Assembly: GCF_000237925.1 (NCBI RefSeq)
Contig: NW_017386006.1
Coordinates: forward strand, 1,922,001-1,986,000
Reading direction: 5' to 3'
Length of the DNA: 64,000 nucleotides
DNA from: Schistosoma mansoni
Taxonomy: Eukaryota > Platyhelminthes > Trematoda > Strigeidida > Schistosomatidae
Positions 33,037 to 45,785 of the stretch are shown in pieces (position 1 is the stretch's first letter; each line of letters opens with the position of its first letter). A program made the translations under genes and the position numbers. The notes under the pieces were generated by a model. That model was not told where the DNA came from. It was given only the letters and a program-made list of their open reading frames with translations, and searched no databases.

Positions 33037-33479
33037 TCAAGGAGTGATGCCTATATTCAGCTAATGTCAGAGACAATTTTTAATTGAATTATGTTATTAG
33101 TAGTAGCAATACGTCTTTAAGAGGAAGGGGGTTTATGTCTGTCGGAATTTGATTAGTTATTAGATGAAATTTAAGTAAAAGATTTTTAATAAATAAATCA
33201 CTTTACGATGCAATCTCTTCCATCTTCCTATAGACTTATGCATTTGCAAAACAACAATAAGTATGAATGTGCAGTTTAGATAAATAATTTCATCGAAAAG
33301 GAAAGTTTCTCTTCTCGGAATACTCTGTTTCCTTATTCAACGACACAATGGGTTACTTTGATTCAATAAATAACTGTAGAACGAGAAAATTAACAAAACA
33401 TAAGAATCGCATGATCAAAAGTGTGAAATCAAGATTTCTGGATCATGTATCTTTATTTCAAGTAAACAATAATTTTATT
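33037..33479. other. AT-rich intergenic stretch, nothing recognised
   Basis: No feature could be recognised. Confidence 0.5.
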
Positions 33480-33728
33480 TAACCCACTACCGTTCGCTTC
33501 AAATGCCGTCACGTTATCCACTTAGCTACTGAGTCCTAATAACCACTTGCTTGTGCAATGGGGTGAATTTTAATTCACTTGATATTGTTTGGTTGAATAT
33601 TCCCATGGACATTTAGGACTGAAATTGATCAGACTCTTATTGGCCATATGTGCTTATTGTGCGTATTGCCTTAATTTACAAGCATTATAATTAAAGATGG
33701 GTAATGCCTGGCAGTGAAATCCAGGACT
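33480..33728 (-). mobile_element. Sm-alpha SINE, tandem junction fragment
   Basis: On the minus strand a tail (33728-33575) runs into the leader and tRNA-like head of a next unit (33574-33480). The tail starts three bases before the predicted hammerhead cleavage point (GTC/CTGG). Confidence 0.75.
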
Positions 33729-34722
33729 GATGAAGTTCAAACATTTACCCAGTGAAAGAGAAAACAACTGTTGTTTACTAACGTCAATGGATCGAAGTTA
33801 GACATGAATATCACCGAATACTAGTTCAGTGGTCTAGAGATTAAGCGAGCAAGCAAGAGAATGAAGGTTGTATTTGCGATCTTTTGTGATGTGATCATGA
33901 CAGTAATTCAAATCAAAACAAATTTCAACAGGATGTAAATTTAATACAGTTAGATTTCCTTAAACAAACGAATGAATTTTCTTTTCAAATCAATTGTCTA
34001 TGTACTATGGGGTAGGAAGTAAATTAATAAATATATTTTTGTATATCGACAATGAATAGAAAGTTTTTCATTACTGACATTTCACCACTGGATTGCCAGC
34101 AATTTGTTTAGAGTAGATAAATAAATAAAAATGTTAGAAATATGATTTTCCTATTCATCGGGATATAACAAAAATATATTAATGATGAAAGATCGAATTG
34201 TTGACTTTTATATCATACATAAATTCGTTTAATGGATAGTCAATTTGTCCAAGACGGACTTCTAAAATAAGTGAATTATCACCAACAACCTTTCGAGAGT
34301 TAATCACAGTTGATTTTCCATCCATCATACGAAGTTATCGGTTAATCTTTTCTCACCTCTAGACCAATAGAATGGCAATAATATTCATCTGAACTTCTTG
34401 AAAATGATGTTATTCAGGAAATCACTACTTTGTTAGATTTGCTAAAACAAACCAACGGAAAGGCAATAATAATCAACTGGACTTCTTGTCTTGCTGCTCC
34501 CTTATACAATTTGACTATAAATTTGCCTATGTAATTGCTCGTGCTTGCTCGCTGATATTCGCTCATGTGCTTGTAGCTTTGTGGCCTGCGTCATTAGATA
34601 ATAAACTGCAGTTGCAGCTTCTCTTTGCATTCTGATCTCATGCACCGTTGAGATTTGTATTATAACAGTTATCGAGGTGAAAGATTAGCGAAGCATTGCA
34701 GTACATAATCCACTTCTTCAGA
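33729..34722. other. Intergenic with a possible family B remnant
   Basis: 33790-33845 resembles the 5' leader and A-box side of family B (cagtggtctagagattaag), plus strand, decayed. At about 34160-34170 the string cgggatataaca equals the end of the LTR family at 4846. Otherwise nothing. Confidence 0.4.
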
Positions 34723-34726
34723 GAAT

Positions 34727-35054
34727 TGTAGCTGTAAATAATTCCCCAAAATCAATAGCTTTCTAAGTGTTCGACATTGGATGCTAACCACGTTGTTTAA
34801 GTGGACTTGTTTAATCGAAGGCTTTCGGTCATGCATCCGTACCAGATCACGTTGCAATTCGGCGTGGGACACAGCTCCTACGTTTCCATAGTCAGCTAAT
34901 AACGAACGCCTCTCGATATATTGGTAACGTATCAAATATATCTTTCCTACCTCTTCTCGTCTGACTTCTGATTTCTATTTGGCCAAAAGGGTTTCGATTA
35001 TAGAAGGTGCTACTGGCCTCTAATTGTCAAATTAGGATACTAGTCGTATCCTCA
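34727..35054 (+). repeat. 5' LTR
   Basis: 328 bases from TGTAGCTG to GTATCCTCA. Would hold the promoter and polyadenylation signals. A primer-binding site directly after the LTR could not be fixed; a TGG lies about 20 bases downstream. Confidence 0.9.
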
Positions 35055-35231
35055 GTGATGAGCCGGAAGTGATCTGGTACACCAAGCCAATAAACTGTGA
35101 GTCCGTTCCTTTTTGGAATATTATTATTCATTGTTATTCTTTATTTGAATTTTACATATTGTGATATACTTTTTTTCGCGCGTTTTTCCCGGATATATTT
35201 TAATTAGGCACTTTTCGTTCTTCATATTACT

Positions 35232-35921
35232 ATGATGGAACACTCACTTAAGGTTTTTAAGTTAAATTCTATTCCCCCTACTTCGATTCAGTTAACACCA
35301 TTTCGGCCCGACAATATCGAGTCCTGGTTCTGCTACGCAGAAGCTGATTTTTGCATGCACGGAATCACGGACTCGCGCACACGATTCCTCGCGGTAGTTA
35401 AGGCGTTACTGCGCGAATTTAACATGTACGTAACACCTAGTATGTTTACTAGTGATGTTCCGGAACCTTACGAAACTCCCAAATGTTCGATTCTAAAACG
35501 TGGAGACCTAACTGATCGACGACGGTTAGACCAACTCCTTAACAATATCGACCTGCAACATGGTTCTGCGACAGACATGTTGCTAAGAATGAGAGAGGTT
35601 ATCGGCCAACGAACTTTCGATGATGACCTATTCAGACAACTTTTCTTGTCTAAACTTCCTCAACAGGTGCAAGCAGTTCTCGCCTCGTTTCAAAACAACG
35701 CCGTAGACGAGCTGGCTGCATCTGCCGACCGAATCCTAGAAATCACCAAATCCACTAGCGCCGAGGTCTTTTCCATCAAAGAAAAACCCCAATCGACCTC
35801 GACTGACATGGCCGAACTATGTCACACTCTTACACGATATCTTAGATTTCGTAATGACCGTAGTCGGTCAAAAACCCCGCGTAGAAGTGTCTCTTGTGGT
35901 CGACTGGTGCTGGTATCATAA
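35232..35921 (+). pseudogene. Gypsy-type gag, frame-broken
   Basis: 229 residues of capsid-like gag (FRPDNIESWF near residue 24, LFLSKLPQQVQAVL near 136). It ends in an arginine/serine-rich stretch at a TAA. The expected zinc finger (C-x2-H-x9-C-x3-C, DNA 35908-35961) is present just there but in the +1 frame, so an indel near 35880-35907 has cut it off. The zinc-finger frame then overlaps pol, which lies one base back, the arrangement of a normal -1 gag-pol frameshift (inference). Confidence 0.8.
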
Positions 35922-35987
35922 CCAGTACGGTAAGTCTTCCAGAAATTGCAGGAAACCCTGCAATTATCCGACCTCAAAATCGAATGA

Positions 35988-38900
35988 CACGAAAAACAGT
36001 TCGGGAAACTTCCCAGCCGGCACGCGTTAACGGCAACCGTAGCCGGCGAACACAGCCGCCTCTTATATGTCACTGATGAGACCACGAAAATTCGCTACCT
36101 CGTCGACACTGGCGCAGAAGTTAGCGTTCTTCCCGCGAACTCCAACGACAGACTTAACGAGTCTGTTTTAAGTTTACAGGCGGCAAACGGAAGGCCGATC
36201 GCTACTTACGGTAAAAGGTACGTCTACCTTAACGTGGGTTTACGCAAACCCATACACTGGATTTTCGTGGTTGCAGATGTCTCTATGCCAATCATTGGTA
36301 TAGACCTGTTACAATATCACAATCTACTCATCGACACACGCTCACGAAGGTTAATAGACGGAAACACTAAGTTATCTGTTTGCGTGACTCCTTGTTCTGG
36401 TTGCAGGTTATCCCCAGTCACGATTAAGCACACCATAGACACCTTGTACCAATCAGTACTCGACAAATACCCCGGGATATACCAATCGCAATCGAAATTG
36501 CCTTGTGTAACCAGCAATGTTACACATCACATCTCGACTACAGGACCACCTGTATTCTCGAAAGCCCGCCGACTCTCTCCCGAAAAGCTTAGGTTAGCCA
36601 AAAACGAATTCGACCATATGATAGACTTAGGGATAATTCGACCATCAAATAGTCCATGGTCATCCCCATTGCACATGGTCCCTAAAAAGGACAGCAACGA
36701 TTGGCGGCCAACTGGTGATTATCGGCGTCTGAATGCTAAAACCATTCCCGATCGTTACCCGTTGCCTCATATTCACGATTTGACAGCTACCTTGAAAGGT
36801 ACAACTGTCTTTTCGAAAATCGACTTAATTAAGGCTTATAATCAAATACCGATGGCAACCGACGACATTCCTAAAACCGCCACCATCACTCCTTTCGGTC
36901 TTTACGAATTTCTACGAATGCCTTTTGGTTTAAGAAATGCGGCTCAAACCTTCCAAAGGTTTATAGACGACGTCTTCCGAGGTCTCAACTTCGTACATGC
37001 GTATGTTGATGACTGTCTAATAGCAAGTCCGGACAGAGAATCGCATCTCAAGCATCTGGACATTGTTTTCGATCGACTCCAAAGGCATGGCATTACTGTA
37101 AACATTCAGAAATGCCAAATCGGAACCAACTCCTTAGACTTCTTAGGACACACTATTGATGCTCAAGGCATCCGACCCCTTAGAAACAAAGTGGCGGCCA
37201 TTCTGGATTACCCAGAACCGACCACGATCAAGCAGTTGCGAACTTTTAACGGACTTGTAAGTTTCTACAGACGGTTCATACCTAAATGCGCATCCCTTAT
37301 GAAACCGCTAACCGATCAGCTTCATGGAAATGCAAAATCAATTAGTTTAGACGACACAGCCCGTAAAGCATTCTCCACAGTTAAGGAACTGATTGCTAAG
37401 GCAACCCTGCTTGCTCATCAGGACACTCAAGCGCCCATTAGTATCGCCGTAGACGCATCCGAATCAGCAATCGGAGGAGTCTTGCAACAATGGGTTAACA
37501 ACTCATGGCAACCCTTAGGATTTTTCTCGAGACGGTTGCTAGACGCGGAATCTAGGTACAGCACGCTCGGTAGGGAACTCCTAGCTATGTATTGTGCTGT
37601 ACGGCATTTCCAACATTCCATCGAAGGAAGAGAATTCACGCTTTTTACCGATCACAAACCTCTTACCTTCTCTTTAAGTTCATCTTCAGGCAAGTACTCA
37701 CCGCGAGAGTCTCGACAACTCGACTACATTTCGCAGTTTACTTCAGACATACAACACATTTCTGGAGCTAACAATGTAGTCGCAGACGCCTTGTTTGGAA
37801 TTAGTTCCTTGAACAGTTTCCAAGGACTCGAACTTCTTAAACTCGCTCAGCTTCAAAAAGAAGACATTGATCTTCAGCATGAGTTATCCTTGACCACTCT
37901 TAAACTAAGTATTAAGCAGATGGGAACAGGTAAGGAAACCTTACTTTGCGACACATCTACAGGTAGGGATCACCCAATAGTACCAAAACATTATCGACGC
38001 AACGTCTTCAATACGTTGCACAATCTTTCTCACCCAGGTGCTCGTGCAACAGTCAAACTTATAGCCGAACGCTTTTGCTGGCCTGGCATGAATAAAGACG
38101 TGAGGGAGTGGGCACGCTCCTGTGTAAGCTGTCAGAAGTCTAAGGTCGTAAGACACAACAAATGTCCCTTAGGCTCTTTCAAAACCCCTGACGCTCGTTT
38201 CGACCACGTCCATCTAGATTTGGTAGGACCCTTACCCGACTCGAACGGATACTCATATCTCCTAACATGCGTGGACCGTTTTACTCGATGGCCAGAAGCA
38301 GTACCGATTAAGGACATTACTGCTGAAACCGTGGCCCGCGCTTTCGTCGAACGATGGGTAGCAAATTTCGGCTGCCCTTCCACAATCACTACAGACCGCG
38401 GACGCCAGTTTGAATCTGGACTTTTCCGTTGTCTAACCTCACTTTTAGGAATCACGCGCTTCCGAACGACCGCCTACCACCCACAAGCAAACGGGTTGGT
38501 AGAACGTTTTCATCGACAACTAATAGCTTCATTATCAGCTGCGAACGTTACACAGTGGACAGACGCTCTTCCACTCGTCTTGCTAGGTATCCGCAATGCA
38601 GTGAAAGCTGACATTGGATACAATGCATCTCAACTCGTTTACGGAACGACACTCCGACTCCCAGGAGAATTCGTGGATCCTTCAGCTTCTTCATTGAACA
38701 TGGATCTAAACTCTTACACGAGTAGGCTTACAAACGCTATGCGTTCAGTTAAACCTGCTCACACTCGACCTCAATCAACTGATGTTTTCGTTCAACCTGA
38801 ATTACGACATAGTATACACGTCTTCGTTCATGGAGACTCACATCGACGACCTCTCGAATCAGCATACGAAGGACCCTTCAAAGTTCTTCAACGCGAACCC

Positions 38901-39161
38901 AAGTACTATGTCGTCGATAAAAACGGCACGAACGATAGCATCAGTATCGATTGCTTAAAAGCAGCGTACTTAGAAGGAAACCCTAGCTACGTCGAATTTC
39001 CTTCGGTACAATCGTACGACACGGCTCCTACACTCGTAGTACCCTACACGACAGCCGACACACAACTTAATACTTCGTCAACGTCGATAGATAAACCTAA
39101 AACAACGCGTTCTGGAAGAAGAGTAAGATTTCCAGAACATCTTGACGACTATTGCACGTAG
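35988..39161 (+). CDS. Gypsy-type pol (protease, RT, RNase H, integrase)
   Basis: One uninterrupted frame of 1057 codons; the first methionine is at 36234, but the protease lies before it, so translation is presumably by frameshift from gag. In order: aspartic protease [12 protein letters not shown] (36099-36134); reverse transcriptase with [11 protein letters not shown] and catalytic YVDD (about 37002-37013); RNase H with VDAS and TDHKP; zinc-binding integrase N terminus (H..H..C-x2-C, about 38020-38140); integrase core with D in HLDLVG, D in TTDRG and E in GLVERFH. All catalytic residues looked for are present. Length is normal for the group. Confidence 0.9.
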   Translation, partial: HEKQFGKLPSRHALTATVAGEHSRLLYVTDETTKIRYLVDTGAEVSVLPANSNDRLNESVLSLQAANGRPIATYGKRYVYLNVGLRKPIHWIFVVADVSMPIIGIDLLQYHNLLIDTRSRRLIDGNTKLSVCVTPCSGCRLSPVTIKHTIDTLYQSVLDKYPGIYQSQSKLPCVTSNVTHHISTTGPPVFSKARRLSPEKLRLAKNEFDHMIDLGIIRPSNSPWSSPLHMVPKKDSNDWRPTGDYRRLNAKTIPDRYPLPHIHDLTATLKGTTVFSKIDLIKAYNQIPMATDDIPKTATITPFGLYEFLRMPFGLRNAAQTFQRFIDDVFRGLNFVHAYVDDCLIASPDRESHLKHLDIVFDRLQRHGITVNIQKCQIGTNSLDFLGHTIDAQGIRPLRNKVAAILDYPEPTTIKQLRTFNGLVSFYRRFIPKCASLMKPLTDQLHGNAKSISLDDTARKAFSTVKELIAKATLLAHQDTQAPISIAVDASESAIGGVLQQWVNNSWQPLGFFSRRLLDAESRYSTLGRELLAMYCAVRHFQHSIEGREFTLFTDHKPLTFSLSSSSGKYSPRESRQLDYISQFTSDIQHISGANNVVADALFGISSLNSFQGLELLKLAQLQKEDIDLQHELSLTTLKLSIKQMGTGKETLLCDTSTGRDHPIVPKHYRRNVFNTLHNLSHPGARATVKLIAERFCWPGMNKDVREWARSCVSCQKSKVVRHNKCPLGSFKTPDARFDHVHLDLVGPLPDSNGYSYLLTCVDRFTRWPEAVPIKDITAETVARAFVERWVANFGCPSTITTDRGRQFESGLFRCLTSLLGITRFRTTAYHPQANGLVERFHRQLIASLSAANVTQWTDALPLVLLGIRNAVKADIGYNASQLVYGTTLRLPGEFVDPSASSLNMDLNSYTSRLTNAMRSVKPAHTRPQSTDVFVQPELRHSIHVFVHGDSHRRPLESAYEGPFKVLQREPKYYVVDKNGTNDSISIDCLKAAYLEGNPSYVEFPSVQSYDTAPTLVVPYTTADTQLNTSSTSIDKPKTTRSGRRVRFPEHLDDYCT

Positions 39162-39689
39162 GACACAAGCTTTATCTTGAATTCCCCTTTCATTGTTTAT
39201 TATAAAAAAATTTTTTTAATATGATCATTTTTTATTTATTTAAAAGAAAAACAAAACATTTTTATTTTTTTTGAGCGTATTTATATTTTTTTATATATAA
39301 AAAAAACCAAAAAAAACATTTTTTTACGATCGCTTTTACGCTGTTTGCAAGTGTATTAGTTTATTTATTTTTTTTCTCCCGCTCATCTTGTGTCCTTACG
39401 CAAGTACGAGTGTATTTTCGACATGCACTCACACGTTTTATTTTTCCTCTTTTCCAGGACGGCTGGAAAAGAACGACGAATTTTCGCAAGGAACCGAAAT
39501 TTTCATTGTACTTTATTTCTTTATTGCTATGTTGTACATTTTGGTCCCTTAGTATAAGGAAAGACGACCAGACGCTGCTAAACGAAGCAAGCTATCAGAA
39601 GAGTGTTTACGAACGACTAACTCGTTGGGTTTAAACTTCTGGCTGGTCACGTCTTAGGGGCATCACTACCTCACTAGGGGGGAGTGATC
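39162..39689 (+). other. Gypsy element 3' untranslated region with polypurine tract
   Basis: T/A-rich, then a 74-codon frame (39410-39634) without recognisable domain. The purine-rich string actaggggggagtga directly before the 3' LTR is the probable plus-strand primer. Confidence 0.7.
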
Positions 39690-40017
39690 TGTAGCTGTAA
39701 ATAATTCCCCAAAATCAATAGCTTTCTAAGTGTTCGACATTGGATGCTGACCACGTTGTTTAAGTGGACTTGTTTAACCGAAGGCTTTCGGTCATGCATC
39801 CGTACCAGGTCACGTTGCAATTCGGCGTGGGACACAGCTCCTACGTTTCCATAGTCAGCTAATAACGAACGCCTCTCGATATATTGGTAACGTATCAAAT
39901 ATATCTTTCCTACCTCTTCTCGTCTGACTTCTGATTTCTATTTGGCCAAAAGGGTTTCGATTATAGAAGGTGCTACTGGCCTCTAATTGTCAAATTAGGA
40001 TACTAGTCGTATCCTTA
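39690..40017 (+). repeat. 3' LTR
   Basis: 328 bases, four substitutions from the 5' LTR, including the last CA changed to TA. Confidence 0.9.
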
Positions 40018-40021
40018 GAAT

Positions 40022-40844
40022 AAATAACCAATTTAAAATTAATCCAAGTTTAAATAGTACAACGGAACGGAATATTAAGTGATCAATCAAAATACAGGTC
40101 TGAATAAATCAATGTCATGTCATTTCGGTCAAAGTGATTCATAAGCGACATGTATGTAAATTTGTATGTATGTATATATGCACTGTTAAGGATGAAAATT
40201 GTGTGACTTTTATGGTGTGAAAAGACAGCGTTTAATTTGTAAGGCAATAGTGTGAATTGTAAATAATATCAAACTAGGTGGCTAGGATAAATAGTCAAAT
40301 AGAATCTATTGTAAGGCCTTCTTTTCTATTGAGAGAAGTAGGATTAAGCAGTATACTGAATGCTTCAGTTACTCTCCTTTCTTTGTAATTGGAAAAGCCG
40401 ATTTAAATCGTTGTTTTGCTGTCTCAGTCTTCTTTCGGTTAAAATATGAGAACACAGTTCAAGATTTTAATTTATAATGTAGAAGTTGATGTAGGGAACA
40501 AAAATCACAAAGAAGTTTGAGTGTATGTTAACCGGTATGAATTGGTATGATATTGGGTTGGGTAACTATCGTTGTAATATGTAAACAGATTAATCGATAA
40601 AAGAGGAGCGTAATTACACAGAGAAAATATCAGCACTAGTGTTATGAGAATGTAACAGGTGTGGTTATATTTGATTTGTCATATTATGGTGGAAATTGCC
40701 ATTGGATTATTGAGTCAGAATATACCAGAAAATTGATAGTTAATTCGAAAGTTGATAAGAGCTGTTGATTTGTAATTCGATCAATTCTGTCATTCAAAAT
40801 ACTCCCTAATATGGTTAGTGTTTTGTTCGTACAAGAAGAGCTGT
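40022..40844. other. AT-rich intergenic stretch, nothing recognised
   Basis: No feature could be recognised. Confidence 0.5.
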
Positions 40845-41095
40845 GTTAGAACTATTGACCGTTGCAACCCCACCTATGTTCAACCAAGATACAACGGATA
40901 GATAAGGACAAAGGAGTGAATTTCTAGAGCATCTGTCAATGTTTCTCCATAGAAGAATTTGACTTGATGGATTCACCAACAGTTATATCTGTGTAAATAA
41001 TTCAATTTTTTAATTTTGGTGTTACCGTCTCTAATGTGTTGTTGAATCTGATGATATTTTATCGAAAACGGGAATTGTAGTTCACAAATCTTTTT
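40845..41095. repeat. Inverted duplication, distal block of second arm
   Basis: Reverse complement of 14880-15125, with blocks such as ttgcaacccc and aacattgacag-like segments in order. It lies 3' of the minus-strand receptor, as its partner lies 3' of the plus-strand receptor. Confidence 0.75.
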
Positions 41096-42809
41096 TGTTA
41101 TCTGTCTATATCAAAAAATGTCTCAATTATTGTCATAACCAAATGTTTCTTAACGTTAATGATCATACTATTGAATACCAGTTGGGAACTGTTTCCGATG
41201 TTGCGTTCAATTTGCATAAGTGTTGTCAGGAGCCTGATTGGTTGAAATTTTCATTCTCTTATTGCTGATATTACAAATACTCATACTTTTAATATTTATG
41301 CTAGTAGCATTCATTTTGTTAATGATCAGGTTACATACAATCATCCTATTTATGATCATCTTACAAGTACTATACAAAAGTGTTTATCAGTTTAATAATC
41401 GTATTGTCAGCACTAAATGTTATGTCACTTTTTATTCATATTATCAAACTGGCAACCTTTATTAACTTTGTTAACCCTCTTCTTTGTCTTTTCTGATATT
41501 TATCTCTTACATAAGCTCATTGATGTTCAAATATTTATTAGGTTATCTTTCTTGCCATGTTAAGTGATCATGTAGTCAGCATTAACTCCATTACCATTAT
41601 ATAACATCTTTTAACTTAATTATGATTACTATTAACCATAACATCACCTGTTCTACTCTGCATTATTACTTTTCAAGTTATAAAGGGAGACAGAACTTAA
41701 CCATTTTTATTCATATATTTAGTGTCCTATCCATCTAGTGATTACAATCTCGGTTACTGAGGTCAAATAGATTCTTATCAGCGGTCCTTGTGTTCTTACT
41801 ACGCGTCATCGGATTGGGGGTTTCAGTACCAAGGTCAAGTCAATATAACATTCAGTAGACATAACCAAGACAGGAAACAGTTTCGATATAATATGAATTT
41901 CAAATAATGCTTAATTTTCATTGATCTATTAAGTTAAACAGACCAGTATTTTCTTTCAAATGTCTTGGAGTTGTTTGGAGTTCACCCATATTACCGAATG
42001 ACCTGCGAAACATACAGAAGGAAATTACTTCATAAATGAAATTTCAGCGTACGTCAAAACTATTACCTACGTACATTAAGATAAACCAAATCTCTTAAAT
42101 ATGATTGTTCTAATCATATGGAAGGCCTAATGAGATATTGTGGAACATATTTCTGAACAAATATATTAATATTTGTTCTGTCAAAAAGTCAATACATTGC
42201 ACATGATTTGTAATGGTATGTTTGTGTATTAATTGGAAATTGTCTTCGATCATTCATAGGTTGATAAGCAGTCAGCTATACCTAAACAAGACTAACTAAG
42301 GGATTACTATAGGAATCACGTACTGTAATCTGACTTAAATTTGCTTGTGATTCATAGTAAGAAAGAAGTAGGATAGAAATGAGGTGTTAATATCAACACA
42401 TGGAACTTATATGAGTTTGTACAAATTCTTATCAGTTTTATGAAGCATCATACGGCATTAGAGGCATATACGCATAAATATGCTGTTTCATTGCATATTC
42501 AATGAATCGAATTCATAATTAAACACTTTATTCAACAACACCAAAAGCACACAATGGTTTATTGAAAACATATGTCATTTGAATATGCATTCGATGTGTA
42601 GAAATGGATTGTAAACCTCTTAGGAATTATTTATTAAAATCATGTTTATAAAATGATGGACATTCAAATACATGTTGAGGATTTACTCTTTTACTAATTT
42701 TACGATATGATTTTTGAAGATTGGATGAAATGCAGTGGTAGTATGTGTTAAATACTGGGGTAAGGAGGTATCATCAATTCAATCACCCACAATAGGAAAC
42801 TTATGGCAT
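41096..42809 (-). other. 3' flank of the third GPCR gene, otherwise nothing
   Basis: An AATAAA on the minus strand at 42630-42635 may be its polyadenylation signal. The hydrophobic frame at 41238-41465 is AT-driven. Confidence 0.45.
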
Positions 42810-43871
42810 CTAACTGGTAGTTGATATTCGGTTACGACAAGTGATTAATGGTTTGAACAGAATTCGTTTGAATTTCTCAATGTGAATACAATATAAAATG
42901 ATGTTCAAAGACGATTGGAGGAAAATCAAAGTCCATCCTGTGTTTAAAAAGATCAGAAGGAAATACACGAATCTTACTGGAATATGAGATTTTAAACGAT
43001 TAACAGAGATTGTTAGAAGATAAGATATTCCACAGGGCAATGCGCACAAAAATGAAAAAATATGGAGCACAAGCATTGTGACAGTACGTCCATTGCTAGT
43101 CATTTTTGATGTTTGTGTATCCATCGGCTGAGGACGACTACGAGACCAACGTACTACACTCACTAAAAAAGATATATCAATCATAATGACAATTAAAAAT
43201 TGTGTTAGACATGTGTGTGAAAACAAAGCTTGATAAATTACCAGGAAATCAGTGTAGAGTTTATGCCAACATATATTACGATTGGTTACGAGAATCAAAT
43301 CACTATATATGGAAATAGGTAGTGACATTACAATGGATATAATGAAGACTGTAGTGATTATTATCCAGACAGTATATTTGGGATGTTTCTTAAACAATAA
43401 TGGTTTATGAATCAACAGCAAACGATCAAATGCCATTATTAGAAAGATGTTTCCACGAAAAATACAGGTGAGTGATTGAAAGAACACATACAGTTTGCAG
43501 CTAGTAGTTGATGTTAATGAGATGAAGTAATATGTATTTCCTGCTGTTGCGAATGGTAGACCAAATGTAGGAAACCAATACAACCATCCAACAGTGATAA
43601 CGATTGAAATATCTGATAAAGCGAGAACTCCCAAATATATGAATTGTCTATTATGTTGTAGATAGTATAGAAATATTGTAGCAACGATACAATTGGAAAT
43701 CAAATCAGCGACTCCAATCATTGGGAATACATAAGCCATAAAACTTCCGAGAAATATCGAAATGTGACACAGTATTTTACTGGCATTTGGATGTCCTTGT
43801 TCTAACATCACACAATCAAACATTGTGTTCACTGGAGTATAGAAATTAGTCGAGTTGGGTTTCTCATTCAT
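42810..43871 (-). CDS. Rhodopsin-like orphan GPCR, single exon, close paralog of 12639
   Basis: 353 residues from the methionine that aligns with the 12639 paralog (MNEKPNSTNFYTP); the frame is open to an ATG 25 codons further upstream (43946), an alternative start. Motifs match the paralog: SCKLYVFF cysteine in TM3, FDRLLLIHKP in place of DRY, CALPCGISYLL in TM6, NIILY in TM7. The middle (TM2 end to ECL2) is identical in DNA to the paralog over 315 bases, while the N terminus and the TM6-TM7 loop differ strongly (ISVNRLKSH against ITFHRPTHK), which may alter ligand contact. Platyhelminth orphan family membership is inferred. Confidence 0.9.
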   Translation of the reverse strand: MNEKPNSTNFYTPVNTMFDCVMLEQGHPNASKILCHISIFLGSFMAYVFPMIGVADLISNCIVATIFLYYLQHNRQFIYLGVLALSDISIVITVGWLYWFPTFGLPFATAGNTYYFISLTSTTSCKLYVFFQSLTCIFRGNIFLIMAFDRLLLIHKPLLFKKHPKYTVWIIITTVFIISIVMSLPISIYSDLILVTNRNICWHKLYTDFLVIYQALFSHTCLTQFLIVIMIDISFLVSVVRWSRSRPQPMDTQTSKMTSNGRTVTMLVLHIFSFLCALPCGISYLLTISVNRLKSHIPVRFVYFLLIFLNTGWTLIFLQSSLNIILYCIHIEKFKRILFKPLITCRNRISTTS

Positions 43872-44997
43872 TTTGACAATTTGTCTGCGTACGTTCATGT
43901 AAATTAAATTCTTGTAGTTTAGATTATTTGATGAGCTATTAATCAAATGGATTTAATTTAAACAAAATGCAAAACGTTTCGTGAAATGCAATAATAATCT
44001 CTAACGGTTGATAGCGGAAACGCCCAAGCACTTTTTCAAATGAGACTTTGTTAACTTCCTTGAAACTCATGGTTCTAATCAAATAAAATAATTTTCCATT
44101 TTATCGGTAGTTGGAAGGACTATTTTAGTTGGTTTAAGTAGCACAACCTACATTTCCCTCACAACGATTGTAAAAATATGAATATTGAATAAATCATCAG
44201 ATTGTCACTATAATGAGTGGGAAGTTGTTTCTTTTTTACAAATTTTGATTTTTTTTCATACATTTCCATTTTGTTAACTTTATCTTCTATTGAAGTTGAG
44301 AAGAATTGAAATTTGTCTGCTCTATCGATGGAGATCCGTCTGTTTGTAAGATGGTATTTGGAGGTAGTCAACAGGAAATCCTGTGACCTAGGTTTCATGT
44401 TATTCAGTGCTCATTACCAAGGTGAGGTAACTAATACTCCCTGACTGATTCGATATCGTTTCACTCAGCTTCATAGACCCAGTCATTACCATTGAGCTAG
44501 TGAGGCAGTGAGCGACCTTTTGTAGTACTGAGGTGTATTGCACAATGGATTAGTCACTGAGTAGTGACCACCATCATGTCACCAGCTTAGATCTTAATAT
44601 TGTTCATGCGATGCTGAGTCTCGTAGACTAATGACTACATTCCAACTTGATAGACAAAACTCTATCAACCCTGAGAAAGATTTTACATACAAGACATTAG
44701 TAAACTTTAAATGATCAATCAGTTATACAAGAGGATATATCAGTTTATTCATTCATATTTCAGACGGTTTACAAACGTAGCTGGCATCATATAATAAGGT
44801 AGATAATTTCACTTATTAAAGACTATATGGATATCGGTAGTCAGCAGTCAGTCCTTTTATAATTACCTAACAATTTGTACTTTTCACTCATTATGTTTAG
44901 TTATGTAATCCATTCCACTGTTTTCATTAACTAATAAACTGCTATGATTGGTTTAATAATTTCGTATGTGCAGATAAATATCAATGTATATTATAGT
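43872..44997. other. 5' flank of the third GPCR gene and intergenic DNA
   Basis: 43872-44140 aligns with the 5' flank of the 12639 gene in reverse complement. The 79-codon frame at 44159-44398 has no domain. Nothing else seen. Confidence 0.45.
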
Positions 44998-45785
44998 AAA
45001 AGTTTGTTTTCCTCATGTCCCTGATATGCACCACAAATTTCGACTCAATTAGCGGCATGAACTACACAACAATTTGTGGGAACATAAGTTTTACAACTCA
45101 ATTAATATTTATCACTATGCGTTACAAGTTTTGAATAGAATCAGTATATATACATGTACTTCATTGGTACATTTTACTATTTGGTTTAACGGAAACATTC
45201 ACGATTAAAAATCTCAAATTAGACAATTTAACTAATTCATTTATTTTCAGTGACTCGGAATAAAAAATAAAAAAACAAACTAAACTAGAATAGACCTTAC
45301 ATAAACAAACCAACATGATACAAAGATATGCTTTATATTAAAAGGTTACTATTAAGACTGAAAGGCCGCAAATCAACTAGACATGACTTTTATTTGATAA
45401 AGTATTTTTACATTGAATATGTTGTTATATTTGGATTATTGAAAGTGTTTCAAATACAGTAATGAATGAACTTTATTCTTAATTGCTATACTAATATGTT
45501 TTAATAAACTACTATCTGGTAGACTTTAGTAGTATTAAGCTATTATTATTGAGAGGATTTTGTAAAGAATAATTTGACTTGAAATTTGATATTCATTACA
45601 GATAAACCTTAATTAGGATATCATGAGAAATCCTGAACACTTATTTCTGGTTACTGTAAGAACTTTTAGTAATACGTAAATATGACTCTGGTAAGATTGA
45701 ATCTACAGAATTTGAATCTCGTGACAAGCGCCTAATCTGTAGTATCTAGTATTGTTACCCGTCTGTTTGATTTGTTCTAATGTTT
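44998..45785 (+). repeat. Direct segmental duplication, left copy
   Basis: About 790 bases nearly identical to 52550-53345 (shared block aaaggccgcaaatcaactag). No coding potential, tRNA head or transposon domain visible. Confidence 0.85.

Larger units (their letters stand above)
34727..40017 (+). mobile_element. Gypsy-type LTR retrotransposon, complete and young
   Basis: 5291 bases: 5' LTR, gag, protease-RT-RNase H-integrase, polypurine tract, 3' LTR. The flanks carry GAAT (34723-34726 and 40018-40021), extendable to AGAAT depending on the LTR end chosen. The two LTRs differ at four positions over 328 bases (about 1.2%), so insertion is recent. Order RT then integrase places it in the Gypsy/Ty3 group. 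It resembles the schistosome element Boudicca, but that name is from memory and untested. Confidence 0.9.

Noticed and set aside
39410-39634. 74-codon frame before the 3' LTR as an env-like gene
   Set aside because: No signal peptide-plus-transmembrane arrangement or similarity that would support an envelope protein; left as unassigned 3' region.
41238-41465. 75-codon hydrophobic open frame
   Set aside because: Isoleucine/leucine richness follows from AT-rich sequence; no domain, no homologous copy in the window.
44159-44398. 79-codon minus-strand frame upstream of the third receptor
   Set aside because: Low-complexity, no family resemblance; it lies in the receptor gene's 5' flank.
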